DNA of 20,185 nucleotides from a virus: positions 1 through 20,185 of the IMG/VR virus record IMGVR_UViG_3300033144_005065. One strand, given 5' to 3'. Both the position numbers and the translations under genes were made by a program. The notes beneath the pieces are model-generated. The model saw only the letters and a program-made list of their open reading frames with translations. It was not told the origin of the DNA and did not search any database. This document shows, piece after piece, positions 1 to 8,010 of the stretch (the stretch's first letter is position 1; each line of letters starts with the position of its first letter).

Positions 1-47
1 CAGTATCAGAAGTATGGTTATCCACTTCATAATCTATACATTCTTTG

Positions 48-110
48 TAATCCTATATAAACCTTTGTGAATCGTATACATCCATACAGAACACAAAGAT
101 ATATATAGTA
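48..110 (+). promoter_or_regulatory. Archaeal promoter region for the plus-strand lipoprotein operon
   Basis: Two TATA-box candidates are visible: TATATAAA at about 54-61 and an AT-only run GATATATATAG at about 98-108. The first would start a transcript near 83-88 with a leader of about 35 bases. The second would give an almost leaderless transcript starting near the ATG codons at 120 or 132. No Shine-Dalgarno sequence precedes the ATG, which favours the leaderless reading. A GTATAC element at 74-79 resembles the GTATAC boxes upstream of the gene at 9466. Confidence 0.45.
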
Positions 111-119
111 GTTCGTAAC

Positions 120-353
120 ATGTATAGAACTATGGCAGATCAAATAGACCCACTGTTGACATATTCATGTTCTATTTCCCCACAGGACTATGATAAGGCT
201 GGGAACCCAAAAACATTTAGTATCCATGCCGGAGACGCTGGTGGATTCGCATCCAATGTGCTCAAACACATGCCAGTCAGCAAAATCGCCGGGAAATACC
301 TAATGGTCTTCGATCCGGATAAAAAAATACTGACAGTCAAATTTCCTGAGTAA
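120..353 (+). CDS. Hypothetical small protein (77 aa)
   Basis: No family is recognised. The protein is soluble and slightly acidic, without membrane segments, and its C-terminus looks like a small beta-rich domain (GKYLMVFDPDKKILTVKF). The start is uncertain: ATG at 120 gives 77 residues, while ATG at 132 (MADQIDP) lies better placed relative to the TATA-like run at 98-108 for a leaderless transcript. Its TAA stop overlaps the ATG of the following lipoprotein gene (TAATG), so the two are probably translated together. The pair is transcribed towards the end of the tail operon, which suggests a moron-type insertion rather than a structural gene; that role is inference. Confidence 0.6.
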   Translation: MYRTMADQIDPLLTYSCSISPQDYDKAGNPKTFSIHAGDAGGFASNVLKHMPVSKIAGKYLMVFDPDKKILTVKFPE

Positions 354-670
354 TGATCATGAAACTGAAAATAGCAGCAATAGGACTAATATTGGTTGCA
401 GCATGTCTAAGCGGATGTGTCAACAAAGATCAATTGACAACCGACACCTACCGATGCGCAGTCGATGATGGGATACTGTACCTATCAAGCAACCAGAACT
501 ATGAAATGCTCATCGATGATGTGCATGGTGGTGGCGGCACATACGGCGAGTACATCACACGAGATAACCTGATACTCCTTAAAAGAGAGTTCCCGGGCGA
601 CATCGTACAGCTCGCAATCGACGGTCGCGACCTCATTGATCCGGATGGGGATCGATGGGTTCGCGACTGA
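353..670 (+). CDS. Putative membrane-anchored lipoprotein
   Basis: The 105-residue product starts with a typical secretion signal: basic start (MIMKLK), hydrophobic core (residues 7-18) and a lipobox-like LSGC at residues 19-22, so Cys22 would be the mature lipid-carrying or otherwise anchored N-terminus. The exported part (about 83 residues) is polar and rich in Asp and Gly, with no recognised domain. The gene overlaps its upstream neighbour by the TAATG arrangement and is followed by an oligo-T stretch. Small lipoproteins encoded singly or in pairs at the edge of phage tail modules often act in superinfection exclusion (for example Llp of phage T5, Ltp of TP-J34); by analogy this may block infection of the host by related viruses. 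The function is inference; export is well supported by the sequence. Confidence 0.75.
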   Translation: MIMKLKIAAIGLILVAACLSGCVNKDQLTTDTYRCAVDDGILYLSSNQNYEMLIDDVHGGGGTYGEYITRDNLILLKREFPGDIVQLAIDGRDLIDPDGDRWVRD

Positions 671-684
671 CTTCTTTTTTTCTC
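671..684 (+). terminator. Oligo-T terminator between convergent operons
   Basis: Directly after the lipoprotein stop codon lies a pyrimidine run with seven consecutive T (CTTCTTTTTTTCTCTG), without an obvious hairpin. Archaeal RNA polymerase terminates at such T-runs on the non-template strand. It would separate the plus-strand operon from the convergent tail fibre gene ending at 688. Confidence 0.5.
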
Positions 685-687
685 TGC

Positions 688-2091
688 TCACAGGTTGTAC
701 TCTATATCCTCATACACGACTTCTTCTATTTCTTCTTCTATCTCTTCGATTGCGTCTGCAAGTTTGTTCATCGCATTGCCTCGGTGGCCATTCTCGCTCA
801 CCCTGTGCGCCTTGCCAGTTCCAACATCGATGATACACCCTTCCTTAAGCTTGTGCCTCATGACGGTCTTCTTAACCGTCTTCTGCACACGCTGCACCTT
901 AAGCTCGCCAGTCTCCTCGTCGAGGATGTACTGATCCTCCATGACCCTGCGCTTAACTGTCACGATCTTCTTTGGTGCGTTTGCGCAGGACAGGTGCATT
1001 GGAAGGGTTAGGAGGTCACCGACTTCGTTGTGCCCAATCACATGCAGGATCAGATCATCACCGTCTTGGAACTCCTGCCCACACTTGGGGCAGTGGGTAT
1101 CAGAGAATATTAGGTCTGATGCGGCAGCCCAAACCAATGCATTTCCTGGCCCGACGGAAGTCAACTGGTATCCGAGTGTCCCGGGCAGCAGACCGTCTAT
1201 ACCTGCCACACCATACATATACAATGTCCCTGTCGATCCAGAAGTCGGGATTTTAAACACGTTGCCAGAAGAAGTTCCTGCATCACATCCATCCACCTTA
1301 TCAGCATCATAAGAGTCGTCAGATACTCCTGTGCCCCCATTAGCAACTGCGAGGATGCCTGTAATGGATGCTGCTGCCCACGTACCGGTTGTGCATTGCC
1401 TCGCCGATGGATGGGAATATGGGGCAGCCCAACGTGGATGATCCCCTGCTCCGTTTGATGTCAATTGATAGCCCGGTGACCCGTTTGTGGTTAAGTAGCT
1501 CATCCCAACTGCTGTAAACACTGGCAATCTACCCATCGCCACTGACGGTATCTTATAAACAGTGTTGGTAACAACCCCTGCACTGCATCCATCCACCATG
1601 GTCGCATTTACATCGGCGACACTGGAACTGGAGGTTACCCCAGTACCACCCCGCGCAACGGGTACTATGCTCGACTCTACCTCTACGACGCAGTCTATGA
1701 CCTCACTGTTCGTGATCTCAGTCTCGTTCGCAGCCACATCGACGATGGCAAGTAAGATGTCCCCTGCCGTGATGTCTGGCGGAACTGGTGGGGTTGCGGG
1801 GGTTCCAGTGACCACAAGTGGATTCGTGGTTGCAACATCGTAGATCACGAGGTCTTTCCGTGCATGTGCGACATCTGCAGCGGATATCACGAGGTTCACA
1901 ACCGAGCTTTCTGTGTACGTCGTCCCTCCCACAACTGCCGATCCAGTCGCAACATCAACACTCATATTCGCTCCTGCCCCACGTTCGGACACATCGAGCC
2001 CACCGACAACTCCATCTCCTGCCGCAGCAAGAACGATATTATTGATCTGTACGTGCTCCAATACCTGATTATAATCAAGTTCCATTACCAT
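688..2091 (-). CDS. Tail fibre / baseplate-attached protein with duplicated fibre domain and C-terminal Zn-finger-like region
   Basis: Residues 1-140 resemble the N-terminal attachment domain of phage baseplate or fibre proteins (MELDYNQVLEHVQ..., then a beta-rich segment). Two copies of a fibre module follow at about 148-222 and 252-322. Each runs GGTGV, then VDGC.AG, then KIP, then a GYQLTS..G motif ending in WAA, a pattern common in phage tail fibres. After the second copy comes CPKCGQEF (C334, C337) with HVIGH and HLSC (H350, H354, H366, C369), which could bind a metal. The C-terminus is charged and ends in a Glu-rich helix. The start may be ATG at 2091 or 2085. It is the last gene of the minus-strand tail operon, two bases after the preceding stop, where receptor-binding proteins usually sit. 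A role in host recognition is likely; the receptor is unknown. Confidence 0.75.
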   Translation of the reverse strand: MVMELDYNQVLEHVQINNIVLAAAGDGVVGGLDVSERGAGANMSVDVATGSAVVGGTTYTESSVVNLVISAADVAHARKDLVIYDVATTNPLVVTGTPATPPVPPDITAGDILLAIVDVAANETEITNSEVIDCVVEVESSIVPVARGGTGVTSSSSVADVNATMVDGCSAGVVTNTVYKIPSVAMGRLPVFTAVGMSYLTTNGSPGYQLTSNGAGDHPRWAAPYSHPSARQCTTGTWAAASITGILAVANGGTGVSDDSYDADKVDGCDAGTSSGNVFKIPTSGSTGTLYMYGVAGIDGLLPGTLGYQLTSVGPGNALVWAAASDLIFSDTHCPKCGQEFQDGDDLILHVIGHNEVGDLLTLPMHLSCANAPKKIVTVKRRVMEDQYILDEETGELKVQRVQKTVKKTVMRHKLKEGCIIDVGTGKAHRVSENGHRGNAMNKLADAIEEIEEEIEEVVYEDIEYNL

Positions 2092-2093
2092 TT

Positions 2094-2468
2094 TTACACA
2101 TCCGATAATTCTATTAGAATCTGATATTTCACTTCAAACGTAACATCCTTGTTGATAACCGTGTGCACCACTCGATTCGTAAGCGTGCCACCCGTTGCCG
2201 CATTCAACACCCCGACTTCGGTCAATGCATTACCGTTTGCATGTCCGGCGGCGAGGATCGTTTGGAGTCGGACTTTCTTTGCTGCTGGCTTTGTGCGAGT
2301 CGTGATCTCGTTTCGGTTTGCACCATCGGGGAATACTTCGGTCTCAAGTGTGGTGTCCCCCGCCGCTGCAGCAGTTGTTCCGGTCCCTATCGCAATGTGC
2401 GTCGGGGCTGTTATCGAGTCTCCATACATCCAATCTCGCAGATAATTTAAGAATGCATCAACGATCAT
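2094..2468 (-). CDS. Phage tail fibre/baseplate-type structural protein (124 aa)
   Basis: The N-terminus (MIVDAFLNYLRDWMYGDS) followed by a HIAIGTGTTAAAAGDTTLETEV motif (here abbreviated from residues 24-45) is characteristic of a family of small tail-associated proteins in many tailed viruses. The rest is predicted beta strand (HANGNALTEVGV, LTNRVVHTVI). A strong ribosome binding site (AGGAGG) lies five bases before the ATG and overlaps the end of the upstream 83-residue gene. The gene is followed after two bases by the fibre gene, so this protein is probably the fibre adaptor or part of the baseplate. The family placement is by pattern only. Confidence 0.65.
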   Translation of the reverse strand: MIVDAFLNYLRDWMYGDSITAPTHIAIGTGTTAAAAGDTTLETEVFPDGANRNEITTRTKPAAKKVRLQTILAAGHANGNALTEVGVLNAATGGTLTNRVVHTVINKDVTFEVKYQILIELSDV

Positions 2469-2469
2469 G

Positions 2470-2721
2470 TTATCCTCCTGACCACAGCAATACTTCGGCG
2501 GAACGCCGATCCCCCAATTTGTCTACACCCAATTTGCTTGTGCCAACCAGAAACGAGTCGTTCACATCTCGCTTGTAGATGTACACTGTATCTGTCGCCC
2601 CGACCTCCTCGTTGATCGCCAAGAATCGCAACACATAGTCTGCCGAAGTACCTATGTCTGACTCGAGCCGTTTGACCCTTGTATTGATCTCGTTTATGAA
2701 ACTCGCGAGTGGATTTGTCAT
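2470..2721 (-). CDS. Hypothetical small tail-module protein (83 aa)
   Basis: No family is recognised. The N-terminal 25 residues (ASFINEINTRVKRLESDI) look like a short coiled-coil helix, followed by a predicted beta-rich part (DTVYIYKRDVNDSFLVGT). The ATG overlaps the TGA stop of the hub gene (ATGA) and has GGAGG upstream, so it is translationally coupled. Its position between the tail hub and the fibre adaptor suggests a connecting or trimerisation role in the tail tip; this is inference. Confidence 0.65.
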   Translation of the reverse strand: MTNPLASFINEINTRVKRLESDIGTSADYVLRFLAINEEVGATDTVYIYKRDVNDSFLVGTSKLGVDKLGDRRSAEVLLWSGG

Positions 2722-4202
2722 CTTTCCTCCAAATATAGTTCGTTATAAATAAATATTTCTCCTAGTGTTTGCGTGCTGGTGATTACTTTCATGTTTTTGT
2801 TTATTGTTATTCCGGTTTCTGATATTGTCAATTTTACAATGTCTCCTGCAGTTATCGAGTCGCCGTGAATAATTATGCTTGCCACCTTTTTTGGTGTCGG
2901 ATGCAATAAGCTATTTGCTACGATCTCTGCGTATTGTGCTGCCTCTATCTTTTTGTCTCGATATACCGCAGTATACATCCCATATTTCGCTTGGGATGCG
3001 AGATCATTTGACATGATCGCAACCTGCACTGGCGAGTTTGTAACAAAGTCCAACACCGCACCACCATCCACCCCAACATCCACGCCGTCAGAAGTAGATC
3101 CCTTCAAGACGATCCAATAAGTATCTCCAGCTGTGAGCGTGACATCTCGCAGAAATCTGAACTCAGAATATCCACCATCGACGATGCTGTCAAACTTGAT
3201 GATTGCCACGCTGTTCGACAGGTTTTCACCATCTGGCGACCCCGTGCTGTCTTTTTGTATCGAAACCGTTAACAGCGATGCGCTATCGGGCACAACTTCC
3301 GTGTATACCTGCAGGCTTGAGAGATAGACTTCGGTGGGTACAAATGACTGATTCTTTGCAACGCTGTCGGTGACAGTCGTTGTTGTTGTTTGGGTATTGC
3401 CTGACTGATCTTCGTTTTGTTGGAACCCTCCCACCACTATCGCCCGGTTCACAATCTCGCCCTCATCAGTAATTTCGGGAGATCCGTCGAGATCAGTGTC
3501 CGTGATAGTAGCCACGACCGCTGCCGCAGTAGGATCATAGAAATGCAGCTTCTTGTCAATATCCCGGTACCATGCAAAGCCCACCGCGTCTGCGAGATCT
3601 TTTATCGCCGATGCCAACGACTTCCAGACATACGTCACGTCATCGAAAGTGTATATCGTGTTATCAATATATGTATCGCTAATATCAACATCTGCGAGAG
3701 TCCTATACGTCTTTCCAGTGGTGTAATCGACTGTGTCAAGAATCGCCTTCACGAGTGCGCTTATTTCGATGTCATGAAATCTGCCGGAGAAAAAGATGGA
3801 GTTGAGTCGAATCCCGCCGTCCTCTCCGGATACGCTCATGATAGGCTTGATCTGCCCATCGTCGAGGGTTTTCGATACTTCTGTCACAAATCCATCGAGT
3901 TTTTTTGTTGTGAGACCCATGCCCGTGTGGATCTCGATAGCACACCCCTTCTCAATGTAGGAGTATTCATCAGCATCGTTGAGAAGCGTAAATTCAAATG
4001 TGTCTGTGGCATCAGATAGTTCTATACAGGTCTCAAGTGCCTGCACATTCTCGGTTATGGTGTGGGGGTTTCCTGATAGGTCAGTCACGATGATCGAACA
4101 GGAAGGGAGTAATACCGCAGACATAGCTGACCAGTAGCCTTCTGTCCAGTAATCCGCCGGCCAATAGGCAGTCTGGAAATACCCGGCAGACGTCAAACTC
4201 AT
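2718..4202 (-). CDS. Tail tip / baseplate hub protein (tail lysin or late-control gene D type)
   Basis: The 494-residue protein begins with a Trp-rich repeat YWPADYWTEGYW, a type of N-terminal motif seen in several phage tail proteins. Residues 30-130 (SIIVTDLSGNPHTITENVQ..., FEFTLLNDADEYSYIEKGCAIEI, KLDGFVTEVSK) match the two-domain start of hub proteins of the T4 gp27 / phage P2 gpD fold, and ALVKAILDTVDY... with LADAVGFAWYRDIDKKLHFYDP continues that pattern. The segment of about residues 265-395 (FVPTEVYLSSLQVYTE... SEFRFLRDVTLTAGDTYWIVLKG) looks like an inserted beta-sandwich resembling carbohydrate-binding modules. The last 80 residues return to the hub fold (KVASIIIHGDSITAGDIVKLT). It follows the radical SAM gene in the same operon. 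Hub function is well supported by order and fold pattern; sugar binding is a guess. Confidence 0.75.
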   Translation of the reverse strand: MSLTSAGYFQTAYWPADYWTEGYWSAMSAVLLPSCSIIVTDLSGNPHTITENVQALETCIELSDATDTFEFTLLNDADEYSYIEKGCAIEIHTGMGLTTKKLDGFVTEVSKTLDDGQIKPIMSVSGEDGGIRLNSIFFSGRFHDIEISALVKAILDTVDYTTGKTYRTLADVDISDTYIDNTIYTFDDVTYVWKSLASAIKDLADAVGFAWYRDIDKKLHFYDPTAAAVVATITDTDLDGSPEITDEGEIVNRAIVVGGFQQNEDQSGNTQTTTTTVTDSVAKNQSFVPTEVYLSSLQVYTEVVPDSASLLTVSIQKDSTGSPDGENLSNSVAIIKFDSIVDGGYSEFRFLRDVTLTAGDTYWIVLKGSTSDGVDVGVDGGAVLDFVTNSPVQVAIMSNDLASQAKYGMYTAVYRDKKIEAAQYAEIVANSLLHPTPKKVASIIIHGDSITAGDIVKLTISETGITINKNMKVITSTQTLGEIFIYNELYLEER

Positions 4203-4247
4203 CTATACGTCCCCCACCAGCCAACCTTTTCAGCGATATGGCTCATT

Positions 4248-5333
4248 TCATTTCTCCACCGACATGTATGGCGGCACAAGTTGTTTATAATCCTCGATGG
4301 TAAGCCCACATCGATTTAGGATTGATTTGTACATATCAGCACCGCCGCCACAGTAAGGATCATAATCAAGTTTGTTCGAGTACGCGTTAGAGAAACATGT
4401 CCCCATGCAAATATATTTAAATTCGCATGTTTGGCACCGGGTCTGATATTCCACGCTGCGTTTAAAAAAATCGATGCGATTCTCATGATATAATAAATCA
4501 ATTATATGATCATTATTTATGTTTCCGAGCTTAAAAAATGGTTCGTTGGCATGGTGCGCACACGTCACGACTGTACCATTCCACTCGATATCGAGTGATG
4601 ACCCCATACACGTATGACAACATTGAGTGATATCCTCCCATCTCTTATTGTTGATGCGATCTATTACGTCTTCGAGTTTATGCCACCTGAATGGCATGGC
4701 AGTATCCATCCACATTTCAGCCATTTTTTGCATCGTTCGGTGGAAGTTTTGAGGGGTTACATGGGGTGTCCCTGGGGTGAACCGCATTGGGAGGGCTAAT
4801 GACGCGTACAGCTTGAAATTGTCTTCAACATACGAACTATAGTGATTAGATATTATAGACGATACAATATTTAATAACCCATAATCTTTGGCCATAGCAA
4901 TCCCCTCCAGCGTTTGAGAAAAAGAATTCGACCGAGTTGTATTATGGCAGTCAGGAACCCCGTCAAAAGTAATGCCCACTGTATATCCATTCTCTTTGAA
5001 AAAGTTACAAAAATCATCCGTCAAAAGCGTTCCGTTGCTTTGGACGAAACATGATTTGTTAATCCCATCAAATATTTCCTCGAAACGTTCGTAATATTCC
5101 ACTCCCGGGAGTAACGACTCCCCGCCGATGAAATCAATGTGTATCTCGTCGATGTGACAAAAATCCAGCCCTTCTCGAATCGAATGAAATGTTTCATCAG
5201 TGGTCACCCGTGGAACGCCTCTTGGCCGCCAGCCATCTTCATAGCAATACGAACACCGAAGATTGCAATCCGGTGTCGGATTTATTATGAGATTAGACAA
5301 GTGATCTAATTTTTCGTAACATTTCTTGGTCAT
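4248..5333 (-). CDS. Radical SAM/SPASM peptide-modifying enzyme within the tail operon
   Basis: The 361-residue protein has the radical SAM signature CNLRCSYC (C23, C27, C30) that binds the catalytic 4Fe-4S cluster, followed by the SAM-binding GGES motif at 70-73, SNGTLLTDDF at about 99-108 and ITFDGVPDCH at 121-130. The C-terminal SPASM domain is complete: C242, then G253 and C258 (CX10GX4C), then CX2CX5CX3C at C300, C303, C309, C313, and later Cys at 328 and 342. Those residues would ligate two auxiliary Fe-S clusters. Known members (anaerobic sulfatase-maturating enzymes and sactipeptide or other RiPP maturases) use an S-adenosylmethionine-derived radical to modify residues in a protein or peptide. 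The ATG lies inside the 3' end of the tape measure gene (41-base overlap), so expression is coupled to it. The position is where a distal tail protein gene is normally found. The likeliest substrate is a tail protein; see the finding on the tape measure Cys motifs. An enzyme of this class is certain by motif; the substrate is inference. Confidence 0.92.
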   Translation of the reverse strand: MTKKCYEKLDHLSNLIINPTPDCNLRCSYCYEDGWRPRGVPRVTTDETFHSIREGLDFCHIDEIHIDFIGGESLLPGVEYYERFEEIFDGINKSCFVQSNGTLLTDDFCNFFKENGYTVGITFDGVPDCHNTTRSNSFSQTLEGIAMAKDYGLLNIVSSIISNHYSSYVEDNFKLYASLALPMRFTPGTPHVTPQNFHRTMQKMAEMWMDTAMPFRWHKLEDVIDRINNKRWEDITQCCHTCMGSSLDIEWNGTVVTCAHHANEPFFKLGNINNDHIIDLLYHENRIDFFKRSVEYQTRCQTCEFKYICMGTCFSNAYSNKLDYDPYCGGGADMYKSILNRCGLTIEDYKQLVPPYMSVEK

Positions 5334-8010
5334 GTTTATTCAGCATCCTCTCGAAGTCGTTTACTCCCGTGACTTTATCGATATTATAATTTATCGTTAT
5401 ATTCACATCACTTTTCCGCCCTTCTACGACAGGGGTTCCGTGCACGGGTATTATATACTCGCCAGCATGGACATTCAAACCGGTATCCTGTTGAACAAAC
5501 CCACCAGTTGCACCGCCACCCCTATGATCACACCCTTTGCTACAAGAGCTCCCTTTGTCGCATGATGAGCCGCCGCCGCTGCCGCCGCTGCCGCTGTCGT
5601 AAGTGCCCTTAATCACAAGATCGGGTCCATCCGTTGACAGCGTCCATCCAGCGCCCCCAGTCGGAGTTCCTGAACCCGTGGACGTGGAGTCCGGTCCTCC
5701 TCTATGATCACATCCTTTGCTACAAGAGCTCCCGCTTGAACTGCTACCACCGCCACCACTTATGGTAGGGGGTGTCTCAATAGGCGTTTCTGGAATTATT
5801 AGTGGTTCGGCACCACATATTCCCATCCACTTGGCGAACCAATCCGGGATATATGCGCAGAAGTCGATGCCTTCGAATGGATTCGGGATTGTCGGCCACG
5901 AAAACTCGATCGACTTCATTTCTATGAACCATGTTTTGATGCTTGCGAACACCGTGAACAGTTTGTCAAGGCACATCTCCTTTAGTTTCGCAGTCGCCTT
6001 AATAATCGGATCCCACAACCCAAACCCATTCGACGATATCCAATTAGCTATCGCTTTAACCGCCCCCAAAACACTATTGAATCCACCAATCAACAAAGCA
6101 ATAGCGCCATCGACGATTGTTGTGAATGCTTTTTCCAGATCTTCACCCCATTTCCCGATGAACCCATCTATCAATCCAAACACTGTATCGACATACGTCT
6201 TCAATGCATCCCATGCTCCCTCCCAATCGCCCCGGATAAGTGCCATGACCAAACTGATGACGGTCCTGATAGAAGCCATTGCCAGACCGATGTATAGCTT
6301 AATAGCGTCCCAAATAAATGACACAGTCTTTAGTATAGCCTCGCCGTGAGCATCCCAGAACGCAGTGACCGCATCTAAGAAATCGCCTATTATCTTGCCG
6401 ATTGCATCAGTGACCATGAGCGTGGTTGTCTTGATCCCGAGCCAGTCATTGTCCCATGCAACAGCAAGCACTGCCAACGCGGCGATTATTGCAAGGATCG
6501 GTGATGTGATCAATGCAACAGCAGCGGCTATGGCGATTGCGAATTTCGTGATTGTCGGATGCTGTGCAAACCAGTCTACCACGTCTGCGATCACGTCTGC
6601 AAGCCAGTTCAGAACGTCTGCAACCACGTTTACGATTGATGTCAACGATGCGAATGCGTCTTCGCTATTCCCCATATCGGATATAAGTCCTCCGAATACC
6701 TTTCCAAGTGATTCAGCGATGCGCTTTACAGATTTGAACGCTGGCTGCAGTTTTTTAGCGAAATGTTTCACAAGGTCTTTGACACGCGGAATAATATCTT
6801 TCAGGAACTTACGCAACTTGAGGAAGGACGGCATGAGTTTTTTCTTAAGTTCTCCGCCAAGTTTCATGACAACGGGGATCATCTTTGTGATCCATTCTGC
6901 GAATGATTTGATGTAGGGCGCCAGTGCCTTCCCGAGCGTGATGGACACTCCTTCGAGTGCCGACTTAAGCAACGCGATCGAGCCAGATATAGTGTCGAGT
7001 TGCTGCGTTGCCATCGTTTCAGCAGTGTCGCCCGCTTCGCCCAATGCGGCGTCAAGTTCCCTGATTCCACCGGTGTTCCCAACAAGAGCGGTTATGGCTG
7101 GAGCCCCACGTAATCCGAATAACTCGAAGGTCTTCGTGGTGTCCAATCCTGCTTCGGTGAGCGTATCGAGGATGTCTGCGAAAGAATGTGTTTCTGGATT
7201 TACATCTTCAAGTGTTAGCCCCATTTCGGACAGGACTTCTTTCATTTTTGAGGTCGGACTCAACAGTTTCGCGAATGCCCCCCGAAGAGCGGCTCCTGCG
7301 TCCTCGCCTTTGAATCCTGCATTGTACAACTGCCCAAGAATCGCATTGACTTCTTCTATTTCGAGCCCCATCGAGTTCGCTACAGGTCCAACATACTTAA
7401 GAGAATATTCAAGTTTCTCAATCGTTGCTTTGCTGGATCCGATTGTCTTTGCGAACACGTCAGCGATCCTACCACTGCTCTCCATACCAAGCCCGAACTG
7501 TCCGAGCGTAGAAGTTACGACCTCCGTCGTCTTTGTTAAGTCGTTCTGTGTTGCCGCCGCAAGATCCATGATCGGCTTAAGTTCCGCCTTCGTCATGTTC
7601 GCGACATCATACCCCGCAGATGCCAGATCGTAGAATGCGCTTGCCGCTTGGGATGCGGTGAATACCGTAGTCTCTCCAAGTTCCCGGCTCACTGCCTCGA
7701 TATGCTTCTTCGTCGCCTCGAAGACCCCACCTGTTGCGCCCGTGACTGATGCGGCGTTCGCTATTGCCTTCTCAAAGTCTGTGAATGTGGAGATAGCATT
7801 CTTTGCCGCAAGCCCCACAGCAGCGATCCCGGCCACTCCTGCAAGCAGCGTGAACTTCTTCGCAAGTCCGGCGATGCTTTTGCCAAGAGAAGATACTTTA
7901 CCAGTAATAGTATTGGCAGATTTGTCAAACTGCCTGCTAACCTTCTTGAGTCCGGCCGTAGCTTTGTCCGAAAATTCAACGACTACTTCGAGACGGGCTG
8001 CTTCAGTCGT
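5293..8010 (-). CDS. Tail tape measure protein, with apparent ACG start
   Basis: The protein determines tail length and is threaded through the tail tube. The N-terminal part (SDKATAGLKK..., then the TP901-type core with ASAFYDLASAGYD and GLRGAPAITAL), a long helical region, hydrophobic segments (FAIAIAAAVALITSPILAI) and a C-terminal HAGEYIIPVHG motif are typical of tape measure proteins. The first canonical start is GTG at 7836 (847 residues), but the same frame is open upstream to 8016 and encodes a convincing N-terminus (TEAARLEVVVEFSDK). An ACG codon at 8010-8008 lies ten bases after a perfect AAGGAGG (8027-8021), so the ancestral ATG is probably here. No ATG, GTG or TTG exists between 8016 and 7836. 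The Gly/Ser-rich C-terminal region holds two copies of CSKGCDHRGG (residues 705-714 and 765-774 in GTG numbering) plus a CDKG, absent from ordinary tape measure proteins. Function is firm; the start is uncertain. Confidence 0.9.
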   Translation of the reverse strand, partial: TTEAARLEVVVEFSDKATAGLKKVSRQFDKSANTITGKVSSLGKSIAGLAKKFTLLAGVAGIAAVGLAAKNAISTFTDFEKAIANAASVTGATGGVFEATKKHIEAVSRELGETTVFTASQAASAFYDLASAGYDVANMTKAELKPIMDLAAATQNDLTKTTEVVTSTLGQFGLGMESSGRIADVFAKTIGSSKATIEKLEYSLKYVGPVANSMGLEIEEVNAILGQLYNAGFKGEDAGAALRGAFAKLLSPTSKMKEVLSEMGLTLEDVNPETHSFADILDTLTEAGLDTTKTFELFGLRGAPAITALVGNTGGIRELDAALGEAGDTAETMATQQLDTISGSIALLKSALEGVSITLGKALAPYIKSFAEWITKMIPVVMKLGGELKKKLMPSFLKLRKFLKDIIPRVKDLVKHFAKKLQPAFKSVKRIAESLGKVFGGLISDMGNSEDAFASLTSIVNVVADVLNWLADVIADVVDWFAQHPTITKFAIAIAAAVALITSPILAIIAALAVLAVAWDNDWLGIKTTTLMVTDAIGKIIGDFLDAVTAFWDAHGEAILKTVSFIWDAIKLYIGLAMASIRTVISLVMALIRGDWEGAWDALKTYVDTVFGLIDGFIGKWGEDLEKAFTTIVDGAIALLIGGFNSVLGAVKAIANWISSNGFGLWDPIIKATAKLKEMCLDKLFTVFASIKTWFIEMKSIEFSWPTIPNPFEGIDFCAYIPDWFAKWMGICGAEPLIIPETPIETPPTISGGGGSSSSGSSCSKGCDHRGGPDSTSTGSGTPTGGAGWTLSTDGPDLVIKGTYDSGSGGSGGGSSCDKGSSCSKGCDHRGGGATGGFVQQDTGLNVHAGEYIIPVHGTPVVEGRKSDVNITINYNIDKVTGVNDFERMLNKHDQEMLRKIRSLV
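5522..5733 (-). repeat. Duplicated Cys-motif DNA inside the tape measure gene
   Basis: Two 32-base copies at 5522-5553 and 5702-5733 differ at a single silent position (5533/5713). They are 180 bases apart, so the duplication keeps the frame. They encode the GSSCSKGCDHRG motifs. Near identity even at wobble positions indicates a recent duplication or selection on the DNA; the Gly/Ser-rich sequence between them is not repeated. Confidence 0.85.

Noticed and set aside
3417-4019. A 200-codon plus-strand frame opposite the tail hub gene
   Set aside because: It is antisense to a well-supported gene, with no start signals and no protein-like pattern.
5717-7633. Long open frames on the plus strand opposite the tape measure gene
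   Set aside because: They have no ribosome binding sites or promoters, and low-complexity Ser/Ala-rich composition that mirrors the codon bias of the real gene.
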